Shown piece by piece: positions 34,475 to 42,422 of a DNA stretch of 64,000 nt (within the stretch, counting starts at the first letter, position 1; each line of letters starts with the position of its first letter). The stretch is from assembly GCA_963831155.1 (NCBI GenBank), contig CAWHOY010000006.1, positions 186,001-250,000 on the forward strand, read 5' to 3'. The position numbers and the translations under genes are program-made. The notes under the pieces are model-generated. The model was not told the DNA's origin. It did no database searches and worked only from the letters and a program-made list of their open reading frames with translations. This DNA comes from CAVRXQ01 sp963831155. Lineage in GTDB: Bacteria; Actinomycetota; Acidimicrobiia; Acidimicrobiales; Bog-793.

Positions 34475-35346
34475 CGCGTCCCCGCCTCGACGAGCATGTT
34501 GTCGATCAACCGCACGGGACCGACGCGTGCCGCGATCAAGAGCCGCACGTCGCCGTCGACGACGGACACATCATCGAGCGTGCCCTCGCGCACGACGTGC
34601 GCGTACTCGAGCGTGGCAAGAGGCGCCTCGGTGACGACTCCCGCCATCGTTTCGAGGATCTTGTCAGCCTGATTCTCGCCGCGCCCAATCTCGTCCTTCG
34701 CGCGACCGAGCGCCCGATACAGCGACACCGCGCTCTTGCGTTCGTCGACTCCGAGGAAGGCGTTTCGACTCGACATCGCGAGCCCGTCGTCCTCGCGGAT
34801 CGTCGGGCAAGAGACGATCTTGACCGAAAGCGACAAGTCCTTTACGAGCTGGCGGACGATGACGAGCTGTTGGTAGTCCTTCTCACCGAAGTACGCCGCG
34901 TTCGGCCGCACGGTCGCGAGCAACTTCGTGACGACGGTCGCGACGCCAGGAAAGTGGCCCGGCCGCGCCGCGCCCTCGAGCACCTGGCCCTTCGGTCCAG
35001 GGTCGACGACGACTTCGGGTGCACCCGCCGGGTACATCACCTCGATCGATGGCGCGAAGACGACATCTGCGCCCGCCCGCACCGCGGCGCGGTTATCGGC
35101 GGCAAGATCGCCTGGATACCGCGCCAGGTCCTTTCGATCATTGAATTGCAGCGGGTTCAAGAAGATCGAGACCACGACGACGTCGCACTCCGCGTCCGCT
35201 TTCTCGATGTCTGCGATGTGACCGCCATGCAACGCGCCAAGGGTCGGCACCAATCCGATGCGCAGGCGTTCTCGCCGCGCGCCGTCAAGTGCCACCTCTA
35301 AGTCGTCGAACCTCCTCGCGACGACGTCGCTGTCGGTCGCTCTCAT
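34471..35346 (-). CDS. panC: Pantothenate synthetase
   Basis: Ligates pantoate and beta-alanine using ATP. 291 residues. The nucleotide motif PTLGALHGGHIADI differs slightly from the common PTMGALHEGH but keeps both histidines. FLNPLQFNDRKDLARYP, GAARPGHFPGVATVVTKL, NAAYFGEKDYQQLVIVRQL and the KMSKS-like AMSSRNAFLG are intact. Four-nt overlaps with folK upstream and nadB downstream couple folate, pantothenate and NAD synthesis. panB and panD are elsewhere. Confidence 0.96.
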   Translation of the reverse strand: MRATDSDVVARRFDDLEVALDGARRERLRIGLVPTLGALHGGHIADIEKADAECDVVVVSIFLNPLQFNDRKDLARYPGDLAADNRAAVRAGADVVFAPSIEVMYPAGAPEVVVDPGPKGQVLEGAARPGHFPGVATVVTKLLATVRPNAAYFGEKDYQQLVIVRQLVKDLSLSVKIVSCPTIREDDGLAMSSRNAFLGVDERKSAVSLYRALGRAKDEIGRGENQADKILETMAGVVTEAPLATLEYAHVVREGTLDDVSVVDGDVRLLIAARVGPVRLIDNMLVEAGTR

Positions 35347-35855
35347 CGAGCAGACCTGTGGGCCAAGCTCGCCTCGTCATAGGGCGCGACGAGGTAACCG
35401 ACCTTGCGGACGTCACCCGTCTGCTCGGCGAGCTGATCACGCCATCCCACCGGCACGGCGGAAGGCTCCACGTCTTCAAGTGGGGCGAGGACGAAGGCAC
35501 GCTCCGCCATCCGCGGGTGAGGAACGACGAGATCGGCGTCGTTGACGCGCACGCCTTCGATCACAACGATGTCGATGTCGAGTGTGCGCGCTCCCCATCG
35601 CTTGCGTCGCACGCGTCCCGCGTCACTCTCGATCCTCTGCACGAACTCCAGCAGCGAATGCGGCGAAAGGTCGGTATCGAGACCGACGATCACATTCAGG
35701 TAATGCCCTTGGCCGGTGGGACCGCCGACAGGAGCGGTCTCGTACACCGGCGAAGCCATGAGGTCCGGATCTAGCTCAGCAAGGCCACGCAGCGCGGATC
35801 GCAGGTATGCCCAGCGATCTCCGAGGTTCGAGCCGATCGACAAGTAGGCGCGCAC
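35343..35855 (-). CDS. folK: 6-hydroxymethyl-7,8-dihydropterin pyrophosphokinase
   Basis: Folate enzyme transferring pyrophosphate from ATP to hydroxymethyl-dihydropterin, making the substrate of FolP. 170 residues. Motifs AYLSIGSNLGDRWAYLR, YETAPVGGPTGQGHYLN, RWGARTLDIDIVVI and VVPHPRMAERAFVLAPL. The C-terminal 40 residues are a charged tail with no clear motif. It starts 12 nt after folB and overlaps panC by 4 nt. Confidence 0.96.
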   Translation of the reverse strand: MRAYLSIGSNLGDRWAYLRSALRGLAELDPDLMASPVYETAPVGGPTGQGHYLNVIVGLDTDLSPHSLLEFVQRIESDAGRVRRKRWGARTLDIDIVVIEGVRVNDADLVVPHPRMAERAFVLAPLEDVEPSAVPVGWRDQLAEQTGDVRKVGYLVAPYDEASLAHRSAR

Positions 35856-35867
35856 GTCGAGCCGGAC

Positions 35868-36251
35868 CTAGCGCTCTGCGCTCAGGAGCTCACCGCGTCG
35901 TCTCGAGACGCGAACACCGACGGTCGCCACGTCGGCGGCGAGCGGCGGACGAAGCTTGCGAACTGCCACCATGACCGCATCGACTCGCGGATCGGCCAAC
36001 ACGGCATCGGCGATCGCCGACGCGAGTGATTCCAATAGCGCGTAATGCGAGCTCTCGGCGAGTTTGCACACCGTCTCGACGATCGGTCCGTAGTCGATCG
36101 TCTGAACGAGATCGTCTGATGCGCCCGCGTCGACGAGTCGAGTCTCGACGTCGAGGTCGATCTCGAAAGGTTGCGGCCGGGCGATCTCCTCGGCGAGCAC
36201 TCCATGGGTGCCGAGCACTCGCAACCCACGGATCTCGATTGCGTCGCTCAC
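35868..36251 (-). CDS. folB: Dihydroneopterin aldolase
   Basis: Cleaves dihydroneopterin to hydroxymethyl-dihydropterin. 127 residues, standard length. IEIRGLRVLGTHGVLAEEIARPQPFEIDLDVE is the family N-terminus with the GVL(x)EE active-site stretch; IDYGPIVETVCKLAE and LLESLASAIADAVL complete the fold. Its GTG start overlaps the stop of the phosphatase-like gene upstream by 4 nt. Confidence 0.95.
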   Translation of the reverse strand: MSDAIEIRGLRVLGTHGVLAEEIARPQPFEIDLDVETRLVDAGASDDLVQTIDYGPIVETVCKLAESSHYALLESLASAIADAVLADPRVDAVMVAVRKLRPPLAADVATVGVRVSRRRGELLSAER

Positions 36252-37333
36252 GCGGTCCCTGCCCGCTTGCGACGTGTCGCCGAGACCCGACGCGCCGATA
36301 ACGCGGCTTTCGTGGCAGATGCCCCGGTGCGCGCCGTCGAAGCGGTCCGCCGCGTCGAGCGCTTCACCGCCGGCGGAGCGTCAACCGTCGTCCGGGCGCG
36401 CGCCGTCGCGCCCTGCTTGGATGACGAGCGGCCGGTGCGCGACTTCGCCGCGGCCTTTGCTGGACTCGCCACGCCGCCTGCGGCGCTCCGCCGCGTTCGA
36501 ACCTTCGACGCTGCCGACTTCGCCCCTGTGCCCGTTTTCGAGACGCGCCTCGCCGCCTTTTTCGGCGCCGAGACCTTCGTTGTCTCTGCGACCGTGCTCG
36601 CAGCCCGCGCCGTCGCCTTGCGGGTTGCCGGTTGGGGCGCCCGCGCCTTTGGGCGTTCGGCCGTCGCCGGCTTCGGCGGCGGCACCGGGTCGGCCACCTG
36701 TGGCTCCGGAGGTTCTTCAGGCTCGATCGAGACGGCGCGGGGCACTTCGACGACCGGACCAAGTCGGCCCTCTGCGATCGCGACGAGCACCGCCTCCGAG
36801 GGGCGGTCGGGGCGGCGCCGGTCGTCCTCGGATGGCGGGGCGATCTCGACCGCCAGGGTGGCGATCGTCCGGCCGGTCGATCCGAGCTGGCGGCGCAGCA
36901 AGTTCTCGATCGCCGAGATCGCGAGCGGCAGCTCGGGGACCATGCCGCTCCAGAAAAGGAAGCCGCCCAGCACGCCGGCGAGGCGCTCGTCGAGCTGATC
37001 TTGATGGATGAGGACCCGTTCACCTCCGTACATCCAGCGCAAAAGCGCCGGGTACAGCTCGATGAGCGTCGGCATCGGGTCGTCGTGGATCGCCATCGGG
37101 ACATGCTCGTGGGCGACACCGAGTTCGTCGTAGGCGTGCAGGTTGTGCGGCGAAGGGAGCAACGAGACGATCTTCGTGAAGCCCTGGCCACGCAGCCAGA
37201 GGATTTCTTCTTGGCGGCGGACCCGGCGGTGAACGGGCGCAGAGCCGCCCGGCCGCTCGCTCACCGCAAGGTGCCCTTTGATGATCCAGGCGAAGTTGCG
37301 CGGCACGATCCCCGCCGCCCACCGCCCCCTCAT
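36248..37333 (-). CDS. Dual-specificity-phosphatase-fold protein lacking the catalytic Cys, with histone-like basic tail
   Basis: 361-residue protein of unknown function. Residues about 1-165 follow the plan of a dual-specificity phosphatase: FTKIVSLLPSPHNLHAYDELG, an acidic loop VPMAIHDDPMP, and the loop where HCx5R is expected. That loop reads H110-Q111-D-Q-L-D-E-R117, so the nucleophilic cysteine is replaced by glutamine (CAA codon) while His and Arg stay. From about residue 185 the chain becomes Pro/Ala and then Ala/Lys/Arg-rich with repeated KA, RRS and SAAKS-type segments, like histone H1 tails. It overlaps folP and folB by 4 nt each, so it is made with folate enzymes. A phospho-ligand-binding or nucleic acid-binding pseudophosphatase is a plausible inference. 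Confidence 0.8.
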   Translation of the reverse strand: MRGRWAAGIVPRNFAWIIKGHLAVSERPGGSAPVHRRVRRQEEILWLRGQGFTKIVSLLPSPHNLHAYDELGVAHEHVPMAIHDDPMPTLIELYPALLRWMYGGERVLIHQDQLDERLAGVLGGFLFWSGMVPELPLAISAIENLLRRQLGSTGRTIATLAVEIAPPSEDDRRRPDRPSEAVLVAIAEGRLGPVVEVPRAVSIEPEEPPEPQVADPVPPPKPATAERPKARAPQPATRKATARAASTVAETTKVSAPKKAARRVSKTGTGAKSAASKVRTRRSAAGGVASPAKAAAKSRTGRSSSKQGATARARTTVDAPPAVKRSTRRTASTARTGASATKAALSARRVSATRRKRAGTA

Positions 37334-38133
37334 CGCCGCCCCCCTGTGAGTGCGGGGTCGACGTCACCGACAAGGCGCGCCGCCTGGGCGGTTTCCTTGA
37401 CGTCGTGGACCCGCACCACCGCGCAGCCGCAGGCCATCGCCCACACCGCCGTGGCGAGCGATCCTTCGAGTCGTTCATCGATGGGGCGCGCTGGCCCGTC
37501 CGGGCCGGCGATCACCCGGCCGAGGAACGACTTCCGGCTCGCGCCGACGAGCACCGGCTCGCCACGTCCGACGAGTTCGGGTAGCGCAACGAGGAGCTGA
37601 AGGTTGTGTTCGACGGTCTTACCGAAACCGATCCCCGGATCGACGTAAACCTCGCCGATCCCGGCGGCCCGGGCCTTTTTCGCCCCGGAATCGAGCGCCG
37701 CGAACACCTCGGAGACGACGTCGTCGTAGTGCGGATCGCGCTGCATCGTCGCCGGCTCGCCCTGCATGTGCATGACGACGATCCCCGCGCCAGCCCCCGC
37801 CGCGACCTCGACACAGCGCCCGGCGACGTCGTTGATGAGCGTCGCACCGGCACGGCAGGCGGCCCCGGCGACCTCGGGTTTCATCGTGTCGATCGAGACC
37901 CTCCCGAACGGCGCGAGGGCGTCGATCACCGGCAGCACCCGGCGAAGCTCCTCATCGAGTCCGACAGGCGTCGCTCCGGGTCGGGCCGACTCCCCGCCGA
38001 CGTCGATGATGTCAGCTCCCTGATCGAGCATCTCGCGTCCCCAGGCGATCGCCGCGTCGTCGGTCACGTACTGTCCGCCGTCGAAAAATGAGTCGGGCGT
38101 GACGTTCAAGACGCCCATGACGAGGGGGACCAC
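37330..38133 (-). CDS. folP: Dihydropteroate synthase
   Basis: TIM-barrel enzyme condensing hydroxymethyl-dihydropterin pyrophosphate with p-aminobenzoate; the sulfonamide target. 267 residues. Loops VMGVLNVTPDSFFDGGQY, GADIIDVGGESARPGA, VSIDTMKPEVA, TLINDVAG, YVDPGIGFGKTVEHN, LVGASRKSFLG and VVRVHDVKET are intact. The GTG start at 38133 lacks a clear ribosome-binding site; ATG 38118 is an alternative. It overlaps the phosphatase-like gene by 4 nt. Confidence 0.97.
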   Translation of the reverse strand: MVPLVMGVLNVTPDSFFDGGQYVTDDAAIAWGREMLDQGADIIDVGGESARPGATPVGLDEELRRVLPVIDALAPFGRVSIDTMKPEVAGAACRAGATLINDVAGRCVEVAAGAGAGIVVMHMQGEPATMQRDPHYDDVVSEVFAALDSGAKKARAAGIGEVYVDPGIGFGKTVEHNLQLLVALPELVGRGEPVLVGASRKSFLGRVIAGPDGPARPIDERLEGSLATAVWAMACGCAVVRVHDVKETAQAARLVGDVDPALTGGRR

Positions 38134-38203
38134 GACGTCAGACTACTGGCGAAACCTGCGCCGTTTTCCCCGGATCTCGCCCCGACCAGGGACAACGCGT
38201 CGA

Positions 38204-38800
38204 TTACGACAAAGAATGGACGAAGGCCATCGCTTCTGAGCGGGTGGCGGGGTCATCGCGGAAAAGGCCCCGCACGGCCGAGGTGATCGTCTTCGCGCCG
38301 GATTTTTTCACTCCGCGAATCGTCATGCAGAGGTGTTCCGCCTCCAAGACGACGAAGGTGCCCCTTGGCGCGAGCTCCGCCTCGATCGTCTCAGCGATCT
38401 CGGTGGTCAGGCGCTCCTGCACCTGTAGACGATGCGCGCGCGCGTCGACGAGGCGCGCGAGCTTCGAGAGACCGGTGATCCGTCCGTCCTCGTTCGGGAT
38501 GTAGGCGACGTGCGCCTTGCCGATGAAAGGGACGAGGTGATGCTCGCAGAGCGACGCAAAGGGGATGTCCTTCACCATCACCATTTCGTCGTGCTCCTCG
38601 GAGAAGGTCACCTCCAGGTGTTCTCCGGCGTCGCCGACCAGCCCCGAAAGGAGTTCGGTGTACATCTCGGCGACGCGCATCGGCGTGTCGACAAGACCGG
38701 GCCGGTCGGGGTCCTCACCGACGGCCACCAACAGTTCGCGGATCGCGGCTGCGGCGCGCTTCACATCGATGCCCAGGGTCTGTTCGCCGTCCGTACTCAT
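38204..38800 (-). CDS. folE: GTP cyclohydrolase I
   Basis: First enzyme of folate synthesis, opening GTP to dihydroneopterin triphosphate. 198 residues. Zinc ligands lie in SLCEHHLVPFIGKAHVAYIP and AEHLCMTIRGVKK; the substrate loop is ITGLSKLARLVDARAHRLQVQERL. Its ATG overlaps the hpt stop by 4 nt. In many actinobacteria ftsH separates hpt from folE; here they are joined directly. Confidence 0.97.
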   Translation of the reverse strand: MSTDGEQTLGIDVKRAAAAIRELLVAVGEDPDRPGLVDTPMRVAEMYTELLSGLVGDAGEHLEVTFSEEHDEMVMVKDIPFASLCEHHLVPFIGKAHVAYIPNEDGRITGLSKLARLVDARAHRLQVQERLTTEIAETIEAELAPRGTFVVLEAEHLCMTIRGVKKSGAKTITSAVRGLFRDDPATRSEAMAFVHSLS

Positions 38801-39369
38801 TCGATCGGCGCTCCCTTCATGACTCGGACATCGGGGAGATTGCGGTAGCGCTCCGCGACGTCGAGGCCGTAGCCGACGACGAAATCGGGCGGGATCTCAA
38901 AGCCGACGTAGGCAATCTTCAGATCGACGCGCTGCAGACCGGTCTTCACGAGCAGGGCGCAGACTTCGAGACTCGCCGGTCCTTGCGCGGAGAGCCCCCG
39001 CTTCAAATACGAGAGCGTGAGGCCGCTGTCGACGATGTCTTCGACGATGAGCACGTGGCGGTCGACGAGGTCGACGTCCAAGTCCTTCACGATGCGGACG
39101 ATGCCGCTCGTCTTTGTCGCCGTCCCGTACGACGAGACGGCCATGAAGTCCATTTCGACGGGAAGGGCGATCGCGCGGGCGAGGTCCGCCATGAAGACGA
39201 AGGCACCTTTCAACACTCCGACGAGAAGCGGCGGGCGACCCTCGTAGTCGAGGGTGATCTCGGCGCCGAGCTCACAGACGCGCCCTGCGATCTCATCCTG
39301 GGAGAGCAGGACCGGCCCGAGCTCGATCCCGTCCAACGCGGCGCTGTCGGCGTTCACATCCCCTGGCAT
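38797..39369 (-). CDS. hpt: Hypoxanthine(-guanine) phosphoribosyltransferase
   Basis: Purine salvage enzyme making IMP or GMP from base and PRPP. 190 residues. PPi loop VGVLKGAFVFMADLARAI, flexible loop MDFMAVSSYGTATKTSG, PRPP motif VLIVEDIVDSGLTLSYL, and base-binding FEIPPDFVVGYGLDVAERYRNL. Placed between tilS (76 nt upstream) and folE (4-nt overlap). Supplying GMP for the folE substrate GTP is a reasonable functional link. Confidence 0.96.
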   Translation of the reverse strand: MPGDVNADSAALDGIELGPVLLSQDEIAGRVCELGAEITLDYEGRPPLLVGVLKGAFVFMADLARAIALPVEMDFMAVSSYGTATKTSGIVRIVKDLDVDLVDRHVLIVEDIVDSGLTLSYLKRGLSAQGPASLEVCALLVKTGLQRVDLKIAYVGFEIPPDFVVGYGLDVAERYRNLPDVRVMKGAPIE

Positions 39370-39445
39370 CGGTTCGACCCTAATAGGTCGACGTCAACGT
39401 TCGATTTGCGACTCGCCTCTACCACATACGACGCGCGCCCGGCAC

Positions 39446-40321
39446 CTATCCGCTCGCAACAAGTCGACCTTGATGGCGGCGGATTCGCACGCCGCCAGCG
39501 ATCTCGCACGCCAGCGCATCGCCACGCGCCACCGAGAGAACCCGCTCGACCGTCGCCGAGTCGGGTGGCAACGCGGAGTCGCCGAGGACCTTCAGCCAAG
39601 TTCGCACGCAGCGCCGCGCGAGCGCGACCGGGGCGGCGGCGAGCTGCTTCACATCCGTCGCGTCGATCGCCGACGCGAGCGAGTCGAGCAACGCGACCTC
39701 GTCGGCGAGGAGCTCGCACTGGCGCGAGATGACCGCGACGACGTCACGGCAACCAATCTCCGACAGGAGCGGCAGGACCTCATTACGGATGCGGTTTCGC
39801 CGAAAAGCGCGATCGCGATTCGACGGGTCGCGGACGACTTCGAGCCGCAGCGATCCGACGAGTCGTTCCGTCTCTTCGCGGCGCAGCCGCAGGATTGGAT
39901 GGCGACGACCGAGTCGCATGCCGACAAGGCCGTCCGCTCCCGCACCGCGCACGAGGTTGAGCAACACGGTCTCAGCCTGATCATCGGCGGTGTGGCCGGT
40001 TGCGACCTCGGGAGGCAGCGCGGAAAAACGCGCCGTGCGGGCGCGCGCCTCCAAGTTCGCACCCGGCGCGACCTCGACGCGCAGCGCGGCGAACGCGGCT
40101 CCGACCGCGTCGGCGTTGCGGCGCACGACGTCGGCCTCCTCTGCGGATCCGAAGCGCAGGCCGTGGTCGACGTGGTACGCGGTCACTCGACAGCCGGCCG
40201 CGACTGCGAGAACCATCAGGGCGAGCGAGTCCGGGCCGCCTGAGACTGCGCAAGCGAGCTCGCTTCCCGACGACGGGAACGCGCAGCGCTCGAGCAGCGC
40301 CGCGGCTTGATCCGAGAGCAA
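39446..40321 (-). CDS. tilS: tRNA(Ile)-lysidine synthetase
   Basis: Modifies C34 of tRNA-Ile(CAU) to lysidine, needed to read AUA. PP-loop AVSGGPDSLALMVLAVA, VTAYHVDHGLR, and GHTADDQAETVLLNLVRGAGADGL identify TilS. With TTG 40321 as start it has 291 residues and the PP-loop near residue 24, the usual spacing; a longer version would overlap the metalloprotease gene. At 291 residues it is short, holding the catalytic and central domains with little or no C-terminal domain. Start 4 nt after the upstream stop. Confidence 0.9.
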   Translation of the reverse strand: MLSDQAAALLERCAFPSSGSELACAVSGGPDSLALMVLAVAAGCRVTAYHVDHGLRFGSAEEADVVRRNADAVGAAFAALRVEVAPGANLEARARTARFSALPPEVATGHTADDQAETVLLNLVRGAGADGLVGMRLGRRHPILRLRREETERLVGSLRLEVVRDPSNRDRAFRRNRIRNEVLPLLSEIGCRDVVAVISRQCELLADEVALLDSLASAIDATDVKQLAAAPVALARRCVRTWLKVLGDSALPPDSATVERVLSVARGDALACEIAGGVRIRRHQGRLVASG

Positions 40322-40325
40322 CCCG

Positions 40326-41423
40326 CTATCCGCTCGTGCTCGAGACGCCTGTCGCCCGCGCGATCCAGCGATTGGGCGCACGAATCTCTTCGAGACTCGG
40401 CAGCATCTCCGGCGACTCCCACACCCGCGCGAAGAGCTCCGGTCCACCTGCCGTCTCGACGGCGGAGATGAACCGGCTGCCGTCGGCGTACTGGCGGAGC
40501 TTCGCTTCGATGCCGAGCGCCTGTTGCGCGAGCTTCACTATGCCCTTCGCACTGGCCCGACGCTCGGCGAGCACCTGCGCGAAGCGATCTGCCTCGGGGA
40601 CGGCTTCCGGTCCGGCCTTCGACATCACGACTTCGGCGTGGCCCTCGAGCAAGCTCATCAGTGCCTGCGCGTCACGCAAGGTGGCGAGCTGTTCGGACGA
40701 CGCAATCAGTCCGACGACACCACCGTCGGCCAACGGGTTCATCCCCTCCCAAAATTCGGAAAAGGCGCGCCGCAATCCGGCGATCACCTCGCCGACGTCC
40801 GGCAGTCCGCTCGAGGTTCCGCGCTCGACGAGCCCGGTGAAGTGCGCGCGCATCCAATCGACGCCCGTGAACTGGAGGCGGTGCGTCACTTCGTGCAGTG
40901 CGAGCCACAGCCGGAACTGGCGCGGGTCGAAACCAAAACGGCGCTCGAGCGAGACGACATTGGGGCCGACGAAGTAGACGAGCCCGCCGGTCAGATCGGC
41001 GTCGTTCGGCATCAAGTCGTACTGACCGAGCACCCGCGACGACATCCACCCCAAGAGCGCGCCGATCTCGACTCCGGCCGCCGTTTTCGCAGCCGGCGAG
41101 AGAGCGCGGCGATGTGCCCCATCCGACTCGGCGAGCTTGCGCCCGACGGGGGCGAGGAGGCGCCTCAGCGAACCGACGTTCGCTTCCCCCCACCCGGCGC
41201 GATCGATCACGACAGAGCGAGTCGGACCGAACGCTGAATGCAAACCGGTCGCTTCTTCGACCAGTCCTTCCGCGAGCGCCGTCGCTTCCTCGAAGTCGTT
41301 GTCGAGGGCGCGCTCCGTGCTCAGGTCGAGCGGAGCCTGAAAGCGAGCGATCTCGTTGACGATGCGCAATGCGACGTCCCACGCGACGGGGTCGGTCGCG
41401 TGTTCGGCGTCGGATGATTCCAC
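40326..41423 (-). CDS. DUF2342-type zinc-dependent metalloprotease
   Basis: 365-residue protein of the actinobacterial family annotated as zinc-dependent metalloprotease or F420 biosynthesis-associated protein (DUF2342). The zinc-binding helix is LWLALHEVTHRLQFTGVDW (HExxH) with further family segments GLVYFVGPNVVSLERRFGFDP, LMSLLEGHAEVVMSKAG and LAERRASAKGIVKLAQQALG; the Glu of EGHAEVV may be the third ligand. No signal peptide or membrane helix is apparent. It stands directly before tilS, a position common in actinobacteria. The substrate is unknown. Confidence 0.88.
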   Translation of the reverse strand: MESSDAEHATDPVAWDVALRIVNEIARFQAPLDLSTERALDNDFEEATALAEGLVEEATGLHSAFGPTRSVVIDRAGWGEANVGSLRRLLAPVGRKLAESDGAHRRALSPAAKTAAGVEIGALLGWMSSRVLGQYDLMPNDADLTGGLVYFVGPNVVSLERRFGFDPRQFRLWLALHEVTHRLQFTGVDWMRAHFTGLVERGTSSGLPDVGEVIAGLRRAFSEFWEGMNPLADGGVVGLIASSEQLATLRDAQALMSLLEGHAEVVMSKAGPEAVPEADRFAQVLAERRASAKGIVKLAQQALGIEAKLRQYADGSRFISAVETAGGPELFARVWESPEMLPSLEEIRAPNRWIARATGVSSTSG

Positions 41424-41437
41424 GAGGCGGCGCGCGC

Positions 41438-41722
41438 TCAGCTCGTCGGATACAGCCGTTCGCGGTCGATCGCCTCGGCGATGCGATGTCGCAACTGGTC
41501 AGGGACGCGGTCTTTGCAGCGGTCGGCGATCACCTTGCGCAGCTCGGCTTGGAACTCAAACACTTCCTCGCACGGGCCGCAGTGGTCGAGATGAATGCGG
41601 ATCTTCTGACGGCGCTCCTCGGTCAGCTCGCCATCGAGGAAGTCGTAGAGCCGTCGGACCGTCTCGGTGCAATCCAGCTCGGCGGTTGCGCTGGCGCCCG
41701 CGTCGCTCACCTGATCAGTCAT
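41438..41722 (-). CDS. rsrA: RsrA-type zinc anti-sigma factor
   Basis: 94-residue redox-sensitive anti-sigma factor. The ZAS signature H44-x3-C48-x2-C51 (HLDHCGPC) and C18 (ELDCTETVRRLYDFLDGEL) match RsrA, in which disulfide formation on oxidation releases the sigma factor. A further C69 is present. It follows the sigma gene by 65 nt, the standard sigR-rsrA order. It probably holds SigR inactive under reducing conditions. Confidence 0.92.
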   Translation of the reverse strand: MTDQVSDAGASATAELDCTETVRRLYDFLDGELTEERRQKIRIHLDHCGPCEEVFEFQAELRKVIADRCKDRVPDQLRHRIAEAIDRERLYPTS

Positions 41723-41787
41723 CTCTCCCCACCTTCCTCACCGCCTCGCCCCCCGAAGATTCTTGTTCGACCGGCCGCTGCTACCAG

Positions 41788-42360
41788 TCATACCCGCTCC
41801 GCTTCGACGAGCCCGCGCCTCATGCCGTATTCGTGCAACGCCTTTTGCAGCGCCCCTCTTCCGCGGTGCAGCCGGCTCATCACCGTCCCGATCGGGACGT
41901 CGGTGATCTCGGCGATCTCCTTGTACGAGAAGCCTTCGACATCGGCCAAGAGCACGGTCATGCGGAAGGCTTCAGGCAGCGACTCGATGGCCGCCTTCAC
42001 TTCGTCGTCGGTGAACTGTTCGAGCGCGACGTCCTCGGCGGATCGCCCAGACGACGAGACGCCGTCTCCCGTGAGGCGGTGGTAGAGGTAGAGCTCCTCA
42101 ACGTCCGCGACATCGGATTCCTCGGGGCGGCGCGACTTCGCGCGGTATGAGTTGATGAAGGTGTTCGTGAGGATCCGGTACAGCCACGCCTTCAGGTTCG
42201 TGCCCGCTTGGAAGGACCCGTAGCCGCGATACGCCTTCAAATACGTCTCTTGGACCAGATCTTCGGCGTCGGCGGGGTTGCGGGTCATGCGCATCGCCGC
42301 GCTGTACAGCGACGGCATGAACTCCATCGTGTCATCGACAAATCGCGCCTGGTCGGCCAC
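41788..42360 (-). CDS. sigR: ECF sigma factor, SigR/SigH type
   Basis: 190-residue group 4 sigma factor. Region 2: MRMTRNPADAEDLVQETYLKAYRGY and TNLKAWLYRILTNTFINSYR; region 4: ESLPEAFRMTVLLADVEGFSYKEIAEIT and VPIGTVMSRLHRGRGALQKAL. The linker is typical of SigR and SigE-like proteins of actinobacteria, and the following RsrA-type gene supports a thiol-oxidative stress role. The start is GTG 42360. No SigR-type GGAAT promoter pointing at its own gene was found in the 62 nt upstream. Confidence 0.94.
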   Translation of the reverse strand: MADQARFVDDTMEFMPSLYSAAMRMTRNPADAEDLVQETYLKAYRGYGSFQAGTNLKAWLYRILTNTFINSYRAKSRRPEESDVADVEELYLYHRLTGDGVSSSGRSAEDVALEQFTDDEVKAAIESLPEAFRMTVLLADVEGFSYKEIAEITDVPIGTVMSRLHRGRGALQKALHEYGMRRGLVEAERV

Positions 42361-42392
42361 GCGCGAAGACTACCCCGGCGTGCTCGCGGCGC

Positions 42393-42408
42393 TCCCTCGG
42401 CTGAGGGA
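42393..42408 (-). terminator. Short hairpin after the Asp-box protein gene
   Basis: Perfect 6-bp stem TCCCTC / GAGGGA with a 4-nt loop, 15 nt past the stop of the secreted Asp-box protein gene and before sigR. It is short and lacks a T-tract, so termination is only possible. Confidence 0.35.
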
Positions 42409-42422
42409 CTGAGGGCAGTCGC

